Source: Asanoa ishikariensis (lineage in GTDB: Bacteria; Actinomycetota; Actinomycetes; Mycobacteriales; Micromonosporaceae). Taken from it: a stretch of 64,000 nt of DNA. A program made the position numbers and the translations under genes. The stretch lies in the NCBI RefSeq assembly GCF_900107455.1, contig NZ_FNQB01000003.1, positions 310,001-374,000 of the forward strand. The letters run 5' to 3'. The notes below the pieces were generated by a model. It searched no databases. It was not told where the DNA came from and saw only the letters and a list, made by a program, of their open reading frames with translations. Shown here in pieces: positions 1 to 7,829 of this stretch; within the stretch, counting starts at the first letter, position 1; every line of letters begins with the position of its first letter.

Positions 1-165
1 CGGGAATCCCAGGCCCAGCCAGGCGACCGGGAACATGTGGTAGAGCACCACCCGCACGATCGCGGCGGCCCGCAGCAGGTCGAACCAGCGGTCGCGGCCG
101 TTGCCGGCAGCCGTGGCGTTGGTCGCCGTGGTCTCGGCCGGGGTGGGCGCGGTGGCTTCGGCCAT
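1..165 (-). CDS. Acyltransferase-3 family membrane protein (N-terminal fragment)
   Basis: Only the first 55 codons are in the window; the gene runs off the left edge. After a short Ala/Thr-rich N-terminus it reads RWFDLLRAAAIVRVVLYHMF. This is the first membrane helix of acyltransferase-3 proteins, which carry a conserved R-x10-H element there (here the R-A-A-A-I and Y-H residues). Such proteins O-acetylate surface sugars or other exported substrates at the cytoplasmic membrane. The ATG at 163-165 is the only start that precedes this helix. The substrate cannot be told from the fragment. Confidence 0.72.
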   Translation of the reverse strand, partial: MAEATAPTPAETTATNATAAGNGRDRWFDLLRAAAIVRVVLYHMFPVAWLGLGFP

Positions 166-431
166 GGTGATTCCGGGCGCCGTGGCCCTGGCCCAGACGG
201 TGGGCTGTGGGTGGGGTGCGGGCCGTGCCGGCGCCGGTGCTCGTGCCGGTGCCTGTGGTGCGGGTGGCGTGGCGGTCGCGGTGTGGTAGCGCGGCGGCCC
301 GACCCAGTCGTCTTCCCTCGCGGTCACCGGCCGACACTAACCACGGCCGGTGCCGCGCGGCGGGTGTGCGTACCCCGCCCGGGGGATGGCCTTCCGGTCG
401 GTCATCGCACCCGATAGAGCCGTAACTGTTC

Positions 432-1064
432 CTAGAGTGCCGAGATCGTCTCCGGCGCGCGCTCCCGGCGGCTCAGCGCCCGCACGATCGCGACCTGGCC
501 GTGCCGGGCGACCGCCAGGTCGGTCAGCAGCCCGAGGACCGGCCGGAGCACCGCCGGCGGGAACTCCGGCGTCGGCACGCCGACGCTGACCGCCAGGTCG
601 TCACTGTGGACGGTGAGCTCCATCATGCGGGTGAGCAGCAGGTCGTCGAGGGTCAGCGCCCAGCCCGTCCAGGGCAGCAGCACGCTGGTGTCCGCCGGCA
701 CCGCGGGCAGCGTGCCGCGGAGGGCGACGAGGTCCGTGCGCAACGTCTCGACCATGTCCGGGTGACCGGCGGCGGCGAACGCGTCGCTCTGTGCCCTGAT
801 CCCGACGTTGGCCGGCGTGTCGATGTCCTTGCCGAGCCAGGGCGACTCGCCGTAGTGCGCCATCAGGTCGCGCGGCGGCTGGTCGGCGTGCGGTGCGCTG
901 AGGATCTCGACCATCATGTGCACCTGGCGCCCGAGGTGCCCGGCCAGGCCGCCGACGGAGAGCTCGGCCAGCGCGCTCGGCTCGGGCCAGCGATCGGCGA
1001 CAGCCGGGTCGGCGAGCAGGTCGACGGCGATCGCCGCCGCGTCGAGATAGGCCTCGCTGTGCAT
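432..1064 (-). CDS. Maleylpyruvate isomerase N-terminal (DinB-like) family protein
   Basis: 210 aa. The first half has the helical-bundle pattern of mycothiol-dependent/DinB-like enzymes: SVGGLAGHLGRQVHMMVE near residue 45 and an H-S-D-D-L segment (ELTVHSDDLAVSVG) near residue 155, whose histidines are the usual metal ligands. Families of this type use mycothiol for isomerase or S-transferase chemistry in actinobacteria, but the substrate is unknown here. The ATG at 1064 is preferred because upstream codons read as non-conserved Arg-rich sequence. It lies 17 bases beyond the molbindin stop on the same strand, so the two may be co-transcribed. Confidence 0.75.
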   Translation of the reverse strand: MHSEAYLDAAAIAVDLLADPAVADRWPEPSALAELSVGGLAGHLGRQVHMMVEILSAPHADQPPRDLMAHYGESPWLGKDIDTPANVGIRAQSDAFAAAGHPDMVETLRTDLVALRGTLPAVPADTSVLLPWTGWALTLDDLLLTRMMELTVHSDDLAVSVGVPTPEFPPAVLRPVLGLLTDLAVARHGQVAIVRALSRRERAPETISAL

Positions 1065-1081
1065 GCGGCGGAGCCTATCGG

Positions 1082-1504
1082 TCAGTTGATCGCGACGCTG
1101 ACCTCGGTGGCCTTGACCAGGGCGAGCACCTCGTCGCCCTCGCTGAGGTCGAGGTCGTTGACGGCGTCGTTGGTGACCACCGCGGTGAGCGCGCCGCCGC
1201 CGTCGACCGCCACCTTCAACGTGGTCATCGCGGCGCCGCCGGTCAGCGAGGTGATCCGGCCGGGAAGCTGGTTGCGGATGCTCACGTCGCCGACCGCTCC
1301 GGTGGCCAGCGCGACGTCGGTCGCCTTGACCAGCATCGTCACGGGCAGCCCGGCGATGAGCTCGAGCTCGTCGGCGCTCTCCCGGGTGATCGCGGCGGTC
1401 ACCTCCTGACCGCTGGCGAGCTGGGCCTTCACAGCGGCCATCGCGTCGCCACGGGACACCGACAGGATCGTGGCGTCGAGTTGGTTGCGGATGCTGAGTC
1501 GCAT
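1082..1504 (-). CDS. Molybdenum-pterin binding (double Mop/TOBE) protein
   Basis: 140 aa made of two tandem Mop domains, each starting with SIRNQL and ending with a G-x-x-V-x-A/M-L-V-K-A-T element (about residues 3-70 and 73-138). Mop domains bind molybdate or tungstate oxyanions in the cytoplasm and act as storage or buffering proteins. The start at 1504 (MRLSIRNQ) places the motif at the N-terminus, as in molbindins; an in-frame ATG 12 bases upstream (1516) is the alternative. A molybdopterin oxidoreductase lies 22 kb away, so a direct link is not shown. Confidence 0.85.
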   Translation of the reverse strand: MRLSIRNQLDATILSVSRGDAMAAVKAQLASGQEVTAAITRESADELELIAGLPVTMLVKATDVALATGAVGDVSIRNQLPGRITSLTGGAAMTTLKVAVDGGGALTAVVTNDAVNDLDLSEGDEVLALVKATEVSVAIN

Positions 1505-1642
1505 GGGCCTGTCCATTCGCGATCATTTGGTACGCGTTTGTCCTCAACCATCCTGCCCCCGCCTCCGGACCCTCCACCGCGCGACACGCGGCGGGATGGA
1601 CCTCGGCCGGCCCGTGGATGGCGTCGGCGCCGGTCGGACCAG

Positions 1643-1663
1643 TAGATTGCAGTCCGAGTGCAA
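1643..1663 (+). promoter_or_regulatory. Candidate promoter and operator for the ACAD/SDR/TetR operon
   Basis: TAGATT (1643-1648) fits the TANNNT -10 of actinobacteria and overlaps an inverted repeat TTGCA-N7-TGCAA (1647-1663). A palindrome over the -10 in front of an operon that ends with its own TetR gene suggests autoregulation. This is inferred from position only. Confidence 0.4.
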
Positions 1664-1699
1664 ATTCTTCTGGCACGTTCCTGACTGAGGGGGGACGCG

Positions 1700-2908
1700 A
1701 TGGCGTCGGTGATGACCGAGGCCGACCTGCGGGCGCGGATCTCGGCTTTCCTGGCCGAGCACGATCCGGCCGCGGCGGCCGGCGGCGGCGACGCGGATCG
1801 GCTGGCGTTCCTGCGTGCGCGGTTCGACGCGGGGCTCGCCTGGGTCCACTTTCCCACCGGCCTCGGCGGGCTCGGCGCCGGCCGGTCGCTGCAACCGGTC
1901 GCCGACGACGCGTTCGCCGCGGCCGGCGCGCCCGACAACCGGCCCGGCCGCATCGGCATCGGCCTCGGCATGGCGGCGCCGACGATCCTCGTCCACGGCT
2001 CCTCGGAACAGCGCGAGCGCTTCCTGCGTCCGTTGTGGACCGGCGAGGAGGTGTGGTGCCAGTTGTTCAGCGAGCCCGGGGCCGGCTCCGACCTCGCCGG
2101 GCTGGGCACCCGCGCCCGCCGCGACGGTGACGACTGGGTGCTCGACGGCCAGAAGGTCTGGACGTCGATGGCGCACGTCGCCCGCTGGGCCATCCTGCTC
2201 GCCCGCACCGACCCGGACGTGCCCAAGCACGCCGGACTGAGCTACTTCGTGCTCGACATGACCGCGCCCGGCGTCGAGGTCCGGCCGCTGCGCCAGCTCA
2301 CCGGCGAGGCCGAGTTCAACGAGGTCTACCTGACCGGCGCCCGGATCCCCGACACCCAACGGCTCGGCGACGTCGGAGACGGCTGGAAGGTCGCGCAGAC
2401 CACGCTGATGAACGAGCGGGTCTCGATCGGCGGCGGCGCACTGCCGCGCGAGGGCGGCATGATCGGCGTGCTGGCTGCGGCGTGGCGGTCCGACCCGGGC
2501 GCGCGTACTCCCGGGATGCACGACACGGTCATGCGGCTCTGGGTGCGCGCCGAGGCGGCGCGACTGACCGCGATGCGGGTCCGCCAGCAGCTCGCCGCGG
2601 GCGCACCGGGGCCGGACGGCTCCGCCGTGAAGCTCTCGTTCGCCACGCTCAACCAGCAGATCTCGGCCGCCGAGCTCGACCTGCTCGGCGACGAGGGGCT
2701 GCGCCGCGACTCGTGGGCGATGGGCCGACCCGAGGAGGTCGACTTCACCGGTCGGGACGCCGGCTACCGCTACCTGCGGGCCAAGGGCAACTCGATCGAG
2801 GGCGGCACCTCCGAGGTGCTCCGCAACATCATCGCCGAGCGGGTGCTCGGCCTGCCCGCCGAGCCACGGGTCGACACCCGTGTCGCGTGGAAGGATCTGC
2901 CGCGATGA
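1700..2908 (+). CDS. Acyl-CoA dehydrogenase
   Basis: 402 aa, family-typical length. It has the FAD/substrate motif LFSEPGAGSDLAGL near residue 130, a central beta-sheet domain (DGQKVWTSMAHVA), and the C-terminal signature NSIEGGTSEVLRNIIAERVL. Such enzymes put a double bond alpha-beta into an acyl-CoA and pass electrons to ETF. RBS GGGGGG lies 5-10 bases before the ATG. It overlaps the next, shorter ACAD by 4 bases; paired ACAD genes of this kind form alpha2beta2 enzymes in actinobacterial sterol side-chain catabolism, so a heteromer is likely. The exact substrate is unknown. Confidence 0.88.
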   Translation: MASVMTEADLRARISAFLAEHDPAAAAGGGDADRLAFLRARFDAGLAWVHFPTGLGGLGAGRSLQPVADDAFAAAGAPDNRPGRIGIGLGMAAPTILVHGSSEQRERFLRPLWTGEEVWCQLFSEPGAGSDLAGLGTRARRDGDDWVLDGQKVWTSMAHVARWAILLARTDPDVPKHAGLSYFVLDMTAPGVEVRPLRQLTGEAEFNEVYLTGARIPDTQRLGDVGDGWKVAQTTLMNERVSIGGGALPREGGMIGVLAAAWRSDPGARTPGMHDTVMRLWVRAEAARLTAMRVRQQLAAGAPGPDGSAVKLSFATLNQQISAAELDLLGDEGLRRDSWAMGRPEEVDFTGRDAGYRYLRAKGNSIEGGTSEVLRNIIAERVLGLPAEPRVDTRVAWKDLPR

Positions 2909-3984
2909 GCGACCTGGTTCTGGTGGAGTCGCCCGACGAGCAGGACCTGCGGTCAGGTGTACGCGCCATGCTCGCGGCCGAGTGCACGGGGCAGTCGGTG
3001 CTGTCGTTCGTGTCGGGCTTTAGCGACCCGTTCGACGAGAAGCTGTGGCGCACCGTGGCCAGGGGCATGGGGCTGGCCGGGTTGCTCGTGCCCGAGGCGC
3101 AGGGCGGCGCGGGCGCGCAGTACCGCGCGGCGGCGGTCGTGGCCGAGGAGCTGGGCCGGGCGGTCGCTCCCGTGCCGTTCCTGTCCAGCGCGGTCGTCGC
3201 GACGACCGCCCTGGGCTCGTCGGCCTCACACGAGCTGCTCGGGCGACTGGCCTCCGGCGAGCGGACCGCCGCGCTGGCGGTGCCCTACGGGCTGTGGTCC
3301 GCGCCGGCGCTGCTGTCCGCCCAGGACGGTGCGGTGACCGGGGCCGTCCGCGGCGTCGCCGACGCCCTGGGCGCCGACGTGCTGCTGGTGCCGGCCGACG
3401 ACGGCCTCTACGCCGTCGAGGGCTCGGCCGTCCGGCGCACCCGGATCGCGTCGCTGGACGAGACGCGGCCGCTGTGCGACGTCGAGTTCAGCGCTGCGCC
3501 GGCCCGGCTGGTCGCACCGCTGGCGACCGTGCCGTGCGCGCTGCGCACCGCGGCCACCATGGTCGCGGCCGAGCAGGTCGGCCTGGCGTCGTGGTGCCTG
3601 GACACGACGGTGGCGTACCTCAAGGAGCGCTACCAGTTCGGCCGCCCGGTCGGGTCCTTCCAGGCGCTCAAGCACCGGCTCGCGGACCTGTGGGTGGAGC
3701 TGACCCAGGCCCGCGCGGTCGTCGCGTACGCGGTGGCCGACCTGGCCGCCGGCGGCGACGACGGCCTGGTGGCGGCGTCCCTGGCGAAGATCGTCGGCTC
3801 GGAGGTCGCGGTGCGGGCGGCCGAAGAGTGCGTCCAGATGCACGGCGGCATCGGCTTCACCTGGGAGCACCCCGCACACCTCTACCTCAAGCGGGCCAAG
3901 GCCACCTCGGTCGCGTACGGTTCCCCCGACCGGCACCGCGCCCGCCTGGCCACCCTCGTCGACCTACCGCTGGAGGCGTCGTGA
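2905..3984 (+). CDS. Acyl-CoA dehydrogenase (short partner subunit)
   Basis: 359 aa. It starts at an ATG inside the ATGA overlap with the upstream ACAD. The C-terminal half is well conserved: YLKERYQFGRPVGSFQALKH (FAD-domain helix), then EECVQMHGGIGFTWEHPAHL near residue 315. The N-terminal half lacks the SEPGAGSD motif seen in the upstream gene, as is common for the second subunit of heteromeric ACADs. Translational coupling and complementary motif loss argue that both polypeptides make one enzyme. The downstream SDR overlaps by 4 bases. Confidence 0.86.
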   Translation: MSDLVLVESPDEQDLRSGVRAMLAAECTGQSVLSFVSGFSDPFDEKLWRTVARGMGLAGLLVPEAQGGAGAQYRAAAVVAEELGRAVAPVPFLSSAVVATTALGSSASHELLGRLASGERTAALAVPYGLWSAPALLSAQDGAVTGAVRGVADALGADVLLVPADDGLYAVEGSAVRRTRIASLDETRPLCDVEFSAAPARLVAPLATVPCALRTAATMVAAEQVGLASWCLDTTVAYLKERYQFGRPVGSFQALKHRLADLWVELTQARAVVAYAVADLAAGGDDGLVAASLAKIVGSEVAVRAAEECVQMHGGIGFTWEHPAHLYLKRAKATSVAYGSPDRHRARLATLVDLPLEAS

Positions 3985-4733
3985 CCGCATCCCTGTCCGG
4001 CCGGGTGGCCCTGGTCACCGGCGCCAGCCGGGGCATCGGCCTGGCGATCGCGACCCGGCTGGCCGCTGCGGGCGCCCGCGTCTGCGTCACGGCCCGCAAG
4101 CCCGAGCCGTTGGCCGAGGCGGTGTCGCTGCTCGGCGGACCGTCGGTCGCTCTGGGTGTGGCCGGCCGGGCCGACGACCCCGCACACCAGGCCGCGGCCG
4201 TCGCGGCGACGGTCGAGGCGTTCGGGCCGATCGACATCCTGGTCAACAACACCGGGATCAACCCGGTCTTTGGGCCGCTTCTGGAGCTGGACCTCGGCGC
4301 GGCCCGGAAGATCTTCGAGGTCAACCTGCTGGCCGCACTGGGCTGGGTCCAGGCGGTGTACGCCGGCGACCCCCGCCCCGGCGTCGTCGTCAACGTGTCG
4401 TCGGTGGGCGGCCGCGTGCCGCCGCCGGGCATCTCCTTCTACGGGGTGACCAAGGCGGCGCTGGAACACCTGACCCGCTGCCTGGCGGTGGAACTCGCGC
4501 CGCACGTGCGGGTCAACGCGGTCGCGCCCGCGGTGGTGAAGACCAAGTTCGCGACCCTGCTGTACGAGGGCCGCGAGGACGAGGTCGCGTCCGCGTACCC
4601 GCTCAACCGGCTGGGCATCCCGGACGACGTGGCCGCGGCGGTCGCGTTCCTGGCCTCCGACGAGGCCGCCTGGATCACCGGGCAGACTCTGGTCATCGAC
4701 GGTGGGGTCACGCTGACGGGACGGGGAGCATGA
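3981..4733 (+). CDS. SDR family oxidoreductase
   Basis: 250 aa, classical short-chain dehydrogenase. It has the cofactor motif TGASRGIG at residues 13-20, NNTG (usually NNAG) near residue 89, the catalytic Ser in NVSSVGG, and Y-G-V-T-K (YxxxK). The GTG start lies in a GTGA overlap with the ACAD stop. In this operon it could oxidise a hydroxyacyl-CoA or alcohol intermediate after the dehydrogenation step. The A-to-T change in NNAG is the only departure from the family pattern. Confidence 0.88.
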   Translation: MTASLSGRVALVTGASRGIGLAIATRLAAAGARVCVTARKPEPLAEAVSLLGGPSVALGVAGRADDPAHQAAAVAATVEAFGPIDILVNNTGINPVFGPLLELDLGAARKIFEVNLLAALGWVQAVYAGDPRPGVVVNVSSVGGRVPPPGISFYGVTKAALEHLTRCLAVELAPHVRVNAVAPAVVKTKFATLLYEGREDEVASAYPLNRLGIPDDVAAAVAFLASDEAAWITGQTLVIDGGVTLTGRGA

Positions 4734-5329
4734 CTTCTTCCGAGGAACGGGTCGACGGGCGCACGGCGCGGGCCGAACGCACCCGGGCCGCGATCGTCGA
4801 AGCCCACCTCGCGCTGATCGGAGAGGGCGACCTGCGTCCGACGGGCGAGCGGATCGCGGAGCGGGCCGGGGTGTCGCTGCGGGCACTGTGGACCAACTTC
4901 AAGGACATGGAGACGCTGTTCGAGGCGAGCGGCGCACGGGTGCTCGCGGAGTACGACGCCGCGTTCGCCCCGGTGCCGCCGTCGCTGCCGCTCTCTGAAC
5001 GGGTCGCCCGTTACTGCCATCAGCGGGCCAGGCTGCTCCAGCTCATCTCGGCGCCGGCACGGGCGGCGGCGATGCGCGAGCCGTTCTCGCCGCAGCTACG
5101 CCGCAACCGCCAGAAGCACATCGAACGCCTCCGCGAGGAGGTCGAGGTGCTCTTCGCCACGGAGCTCGCCGCCCCGCCCGGCGGCGCGACCCTGCGCGAC
5201 GCGGTGATCGCCGCGTCGATGTGGCCCGCCTGGTCGATGCTCCGCGAGGGCCTGGCCCTGTCGGCGCCCGAGGCCGAGGCCGTGATGACCCGGACGATCA
5301 CCGCCCTGTTGTCAACCGCCGACGACTAG
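4730..5329 (+). CDS. TetR family transcriptional regulator
   Basis: 199 aa. The N-terminal helix-turn-helix (RTRAAIVEAHLALIGEGD, then TGERIAERAGVSLRALWTNF) is the TetR DNA-binding domain; the rest is a variable helical ligand/dimer domain. It overlaps the SDR by ATGA and closes the ACAD/SDR operon, so it probably controls that operon through the palindrome at 1647-1663. Its 3' end overlaps by 18 bases the end of the convergent oxidase gene. Confidence 0.87.
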   Translation: MTSSEERVDGRTARAERTRAAIVEAHLALIGEGDLRPTGERIAERAGVSLRALWTNFKDMETLFEASGARVLAEYDAAFAPVPPSLPLSERVARYCHQRARLLQLISAPARAAAMREPFSPQLRRNRQKHIERLREEVEVLFATELAAPPGGATLRDAVIAASMWPAWSMLREGLALSAPEAEAVMTRTITALLSTADD

Positions 5330-6247
5330 CCGGGCGGCCTCGCGGGCGCAGCCCCAGGAAAGGCTGACCCCGGTGCCGCCGTGCCCGTAGTTGTGCACGA
5401 CGTGCACCTGGTTCCTTTGTTCCGTCTCCACCCGCACGGCCGGGCGCTCGGGCCGCAGCCCGGTCACGACGCCCTGAACTTTGGCGTCCGCGAGTCTCGG
5501 CTCCAGCGCGCGGCAGCGCTCCAGGATCCGGTCGGTGATGTCGTCGTCGGGCGTGCGGTCCCAGCGGTCCTGGATCCGGACGCCCCCGCAGACCACCCGC
5601 GTCGGGTGGGCCATGAAGCTGGTCCACTCGCCGTCGCGGCCGAGCTCCATGAACGCGTGGGTCAGGCCGGGGTTGTCGAGGATGACGTGCTGGCCGAACA
5701 CGGGTCGGACGGTGTCGTCGCGGGCCAGCTCCCGGGCGCCGACGCCGGTGCAGTTGACGACCCGCTCGCCGGCGTGCTCAAGGTCTTCGACGCGCTGTTG
5801 CTCAACGCGCGTGCCGGCCGCCGCGAGTCGTCTCGTCAGGTAGTCGAGGTACGTCGGCATGTCCACGACAGGCATCCAGCCCCACGAGCCGGAGTCATAG
5901 CCTGCCGGCAGCTCGTCCGGCGTGGCCCTGCGCAGGCCGGGGATCAGCGCGACCTGGGGAGGTAGCTCGTCGGGCAGGTCGCCGCCGCCCACGGTGAGCA
6001 CGTCGGAGATCCGTACACCTGTGCCCGGCTCGGCCGCGAGATCCTGAAAGTCCAGGAGGGACCGGGCGGTCCATTCGAGCGTCTTGTCGTAGGGCTGCTG
6101 GAACGAGGGCCCCCAGAGCGCACCGGCGGCGACGGAGGTGGTCTCCTGTGGCGGCTCGGCGGCCAGCACGCGGGTGGGCACGCCGCTTTCGGCGAGCACG
6201 ATCGCGGTGGTCAGCCCGCTGACCCCGGCACCGACGACGGTGACCAT
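5312..6247 (-). CDS. FAD-dependent D-amino-acid oxidase family protein
   Basis: 311 aa, close to the length of D-amino-acid oxidases. It begins directly with the FAD-binding motif VGAGVSGLTTA and later has the GALWGPSF and WMPVVDMPTYLDYL segments of DAO/D-aspartate oxidases. It ends with VHNYGHGGTGVSLSWGCA, the C-terminal flavin-contact loop. It oxidatively deaminates a D-amino acid to an oxo acid, ammonia and hydrogen peroxide. RBS GGGAGGAG precedes the ATG. It is monocistronic and convergent with the TetR gene. No peroxisomal-type tail is expected or present. Confidence 0.87.
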   Translation of the reverse strand: MVTVVGAGVSGLTTAIVLAESGVPTRVLAAEPPQETTSVAAGALWGPSFQQPYDKTLEWTARSLLDFQDLAAEPGTGVRISDVLTVGGGDLPDELPPQVALIPGLRRATPDELPAGYDSGSWGWMPVVDMPTYLDYLTRRLAAAGTRVEQQRVEDLEHAGERVVNCTGVGARELARDDTVRPVFGQHVILDNPGLTHAFMELGRDGEWTSFMAHPTRVVCGGVRIQDRWDRTPDDDITDRILERCRALEPRLADAKVQGVVTGLRPERPAVRVETEQRNQVHVVHNYGHGGTGVSLSWGCAREAARLVVGG

Positions 6248-6509
6248 TCCGGCTCTCCTCCCGCGGTTGACCTCCGAGAAGGCAGCGCAAGCGTACGTGG
6301 GCCGGGACGCCGTCGTGGTTCATTCCGTGCCGGTCACCTACGCGATCGCAGGCGGGTGGCTCCTCGCGGCCGTATCGCGTGGCTGGACAGCGGGGCCTTG
6401 GACGGCTGGCCGTCGTGACGGAGCGGCCGTCACCCGGTCGCGGCACCCACGCGGTGGAAGACCCCGTCCGGGTGACGCCGGGTTACCCGGCGGTCCCAGG
6501 CTTTGCCGC

Positions 6510-6521
6510 TAGAGTGCGCCA
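6510..6521 (+). promoter_or_regulatory. -10 element of a leaderless gtrA-like transcript
   Basis: TAGAGT at 6510-6515 (TANNNT) is followed by exactly 6 bases and then the GTG start at 6522. This spacing puts the transcription start at the first base of the start codon. No Shine-Dalgarno sequence is visible, which agrees with a leaderless mRNA. Confidence 0.5.
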
Positions 6522-7103
6522 GTGCGCATGACCAGCCGACTGCTGCAGACCCTGCCTCCACCGCTGCGCAAGCACGTCTTCCGGCGCAGGGAAGCGGTCA
6601 AGTTCCTCGCCGTCGGCGGCTTCTGCTGGGTGCTGACCGCGGTGATCAACTATGCACTCAAGGTGACCTGGTTCGAAGCCAAGCCGGTCACAGCGCTGAC
6701 GGTGGCCACGATCATAGCCGCGTTCGTCTCGTACGCCCTCAACCGCGAATGGACCTTCCGCACCCGCGGAGGCCGACGAGCCCACCACGAACTGGCGCTG
6801 TACATCGTCATCAACGCCGTCGGCATCGCACTCAACTCGGCGCCGCTCTACCTGGCCCGCTACGCGTTCGCGCTGCAGACCCCCCACATCTCCCGCGCCG
6901 CACAAGAGGTCTCGGACTTCCTGTGGGGCATGATCCTGGGCACCCTGCTGGCGATGGTCTTCCGCCTGTGGGCCTACCGGAAGTGGGTCTTCCCGGACGC
7001 CAGCGCACGCGCATCCCGCCCCTCCCGCCGCGCCCGCGTGGCCGCACAGACGCGAGTAGCCGTAAGCTCCGCGACGGACGACCGGGACCGCAAGGTCGCG
7101 TAG
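6522..7103 (+). CDS. GtrA family membrane protein
   Basis: 193 aa with four hydrophobic helices (about residues 27-45, 52-72, 90-112 and 125-150). It carries the GtrA signature: FLAVGGFCWVLTAVINY at the start and A-x-x-x-N-R-E-W-T-F (VSYALNREWTF) after helix 2. GtrA proteins are thought to help move polyprenyl-linked sugars across the membrane for surface glycan synthesis. The C-terminal 40 residues are basic and not conserved. The GTG start fits the leaderless -10 upstream. No glycosyltransferase lies next to it. Confidence 0.82.
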   Translation: MRMTSRLLQTLPPPLRKHVFRRREAVKFLAVGGFCWVLTAVINYALKVTWFEAKPVTALTVATIIAAFVSYALNREWTFRTRGGRRAHHELALYIVINAVGIALNSAPLYLARYAFALQTPHISRAAQEVSDFLWGMILGTLLAMVFRLWAYRKWVFPDASARASRPSRRARVAAQTRVAVSSATDDRDRKVA

Positions 7104-7281
7104 GACCTCACCATCGGCGTGGCGACACGCCGGGATTCCCCCGTGTGCCGAGCCGGTGGCAGCACGAAGAGGCCGCTGGTCGGCGGGTCACCCAGGTCGG
7201 CTTGGCCGGCCCGCCGCCGCGTGTCATGTCGTGCCGCTGGTGAGCACCGCCCTGGCCGACATCCGCGGCGGTCCAGGTCCC

Positions 7282-7419
7282 CGGCCTGCTCGGCCGCCGT
7301 CTTCGTCTGTGCGGTGGTTTGGTTTGGCGGCCTGCTCGGTCGCCTTGTTCATCTCTGCGGCGGTCCGGTTCGGCGGCCCGCTTGACCGCCTTCTTCGTCT
7401 CCGCGTTGGCCCCGCCCTG
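7282..7419. repeat. Three imperfect 46-bp tandem repeats
   Basis: Units start at 7282, 7328 and 7374, each opening CGGCC(T/C)GCT. The 46-base period is not a multiple of three. On the minus strand the same kind of peptide (QTKTAAEQAG, EMNKATEQAA, ETKKAVKRAA) appears in a different frame in each copy, so the array as it stands cannot encode one repetitive protein. It may be a decayed repeat gene or non-coding. Confidence 0.6.
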
Positions 7420-7447
7420 CGGTCTCCGCGGCCGTCTCCTCGCCTAA

Positions 7448-7744
7448 GTCGCTGTTTGGCCGTGGTCGCTCACGTCGCTGTTTTGGCCGTGGTCGGCTGC
7501 GTCGCTGTTTTGGCCGTGGTCGGCTTGCGTTGCTGTTTTGGCCGTGGTGGCCTGCGTTGCTGTTCTGGCCGTGGTGGCCTGCGTCGCTGTTCTGGCCGTG
7601 GTGGCCTGCGTCGCTGTCTTGGCCGTGGTGGCCTGCGTCGCTGTTCTGGCCGTGGTGGCCTGCGTCGCTGTTCTGGCCGTGGTGGCCTGCGTCGCTGTTC
7701 TGGCCGTGGTCGCCTGCGCCGCCGCCTTGGCCGCGGTCGCCTAC
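7448..7744. repeat. About eleven 27-bp tandem repeats (minisatellite)
   Basis: Units begin GTCGCTGTT and contain TGGCCGTGGT and GGCCTGC. Nine are 27 bases; the first is 26 and the third 28. Central units are almost identical, while edge units diverge. Because 27 is a multiple of three, the central part is open in all frames: on the minus strand it would give DAGHHGQNS or TATQATTAR/K repeats, on the plus strand ALAVVACV-like repeats. No credible start with an RBS or conserved flanking domain was found on either strand. Confidence 0.85.
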
Positions 7745-7829
7745 GGCCACAACCACGATGAAGCTCGCGGCGCCGTCGCCGGCCCAGACCGCGCTAGGGC
7801 GAAGGTCCGTCGGGCCCCGCGCGGACAGG

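Noticed and set aside
7448-7744. Possible CRISPR array
   Set aside because: Units are directly adjacent with no spacers of constant length between them and there are no cas genes; it is a tandem repeat.
7349-7756. Minus-strand 135-codon frame through the 27-bp repeats (DAGHHGQNS repeats)
   Set aside because: GTG start without ribosome site, no conserved domain, and the repetition alone explains the open frame; kept only as a repeat.
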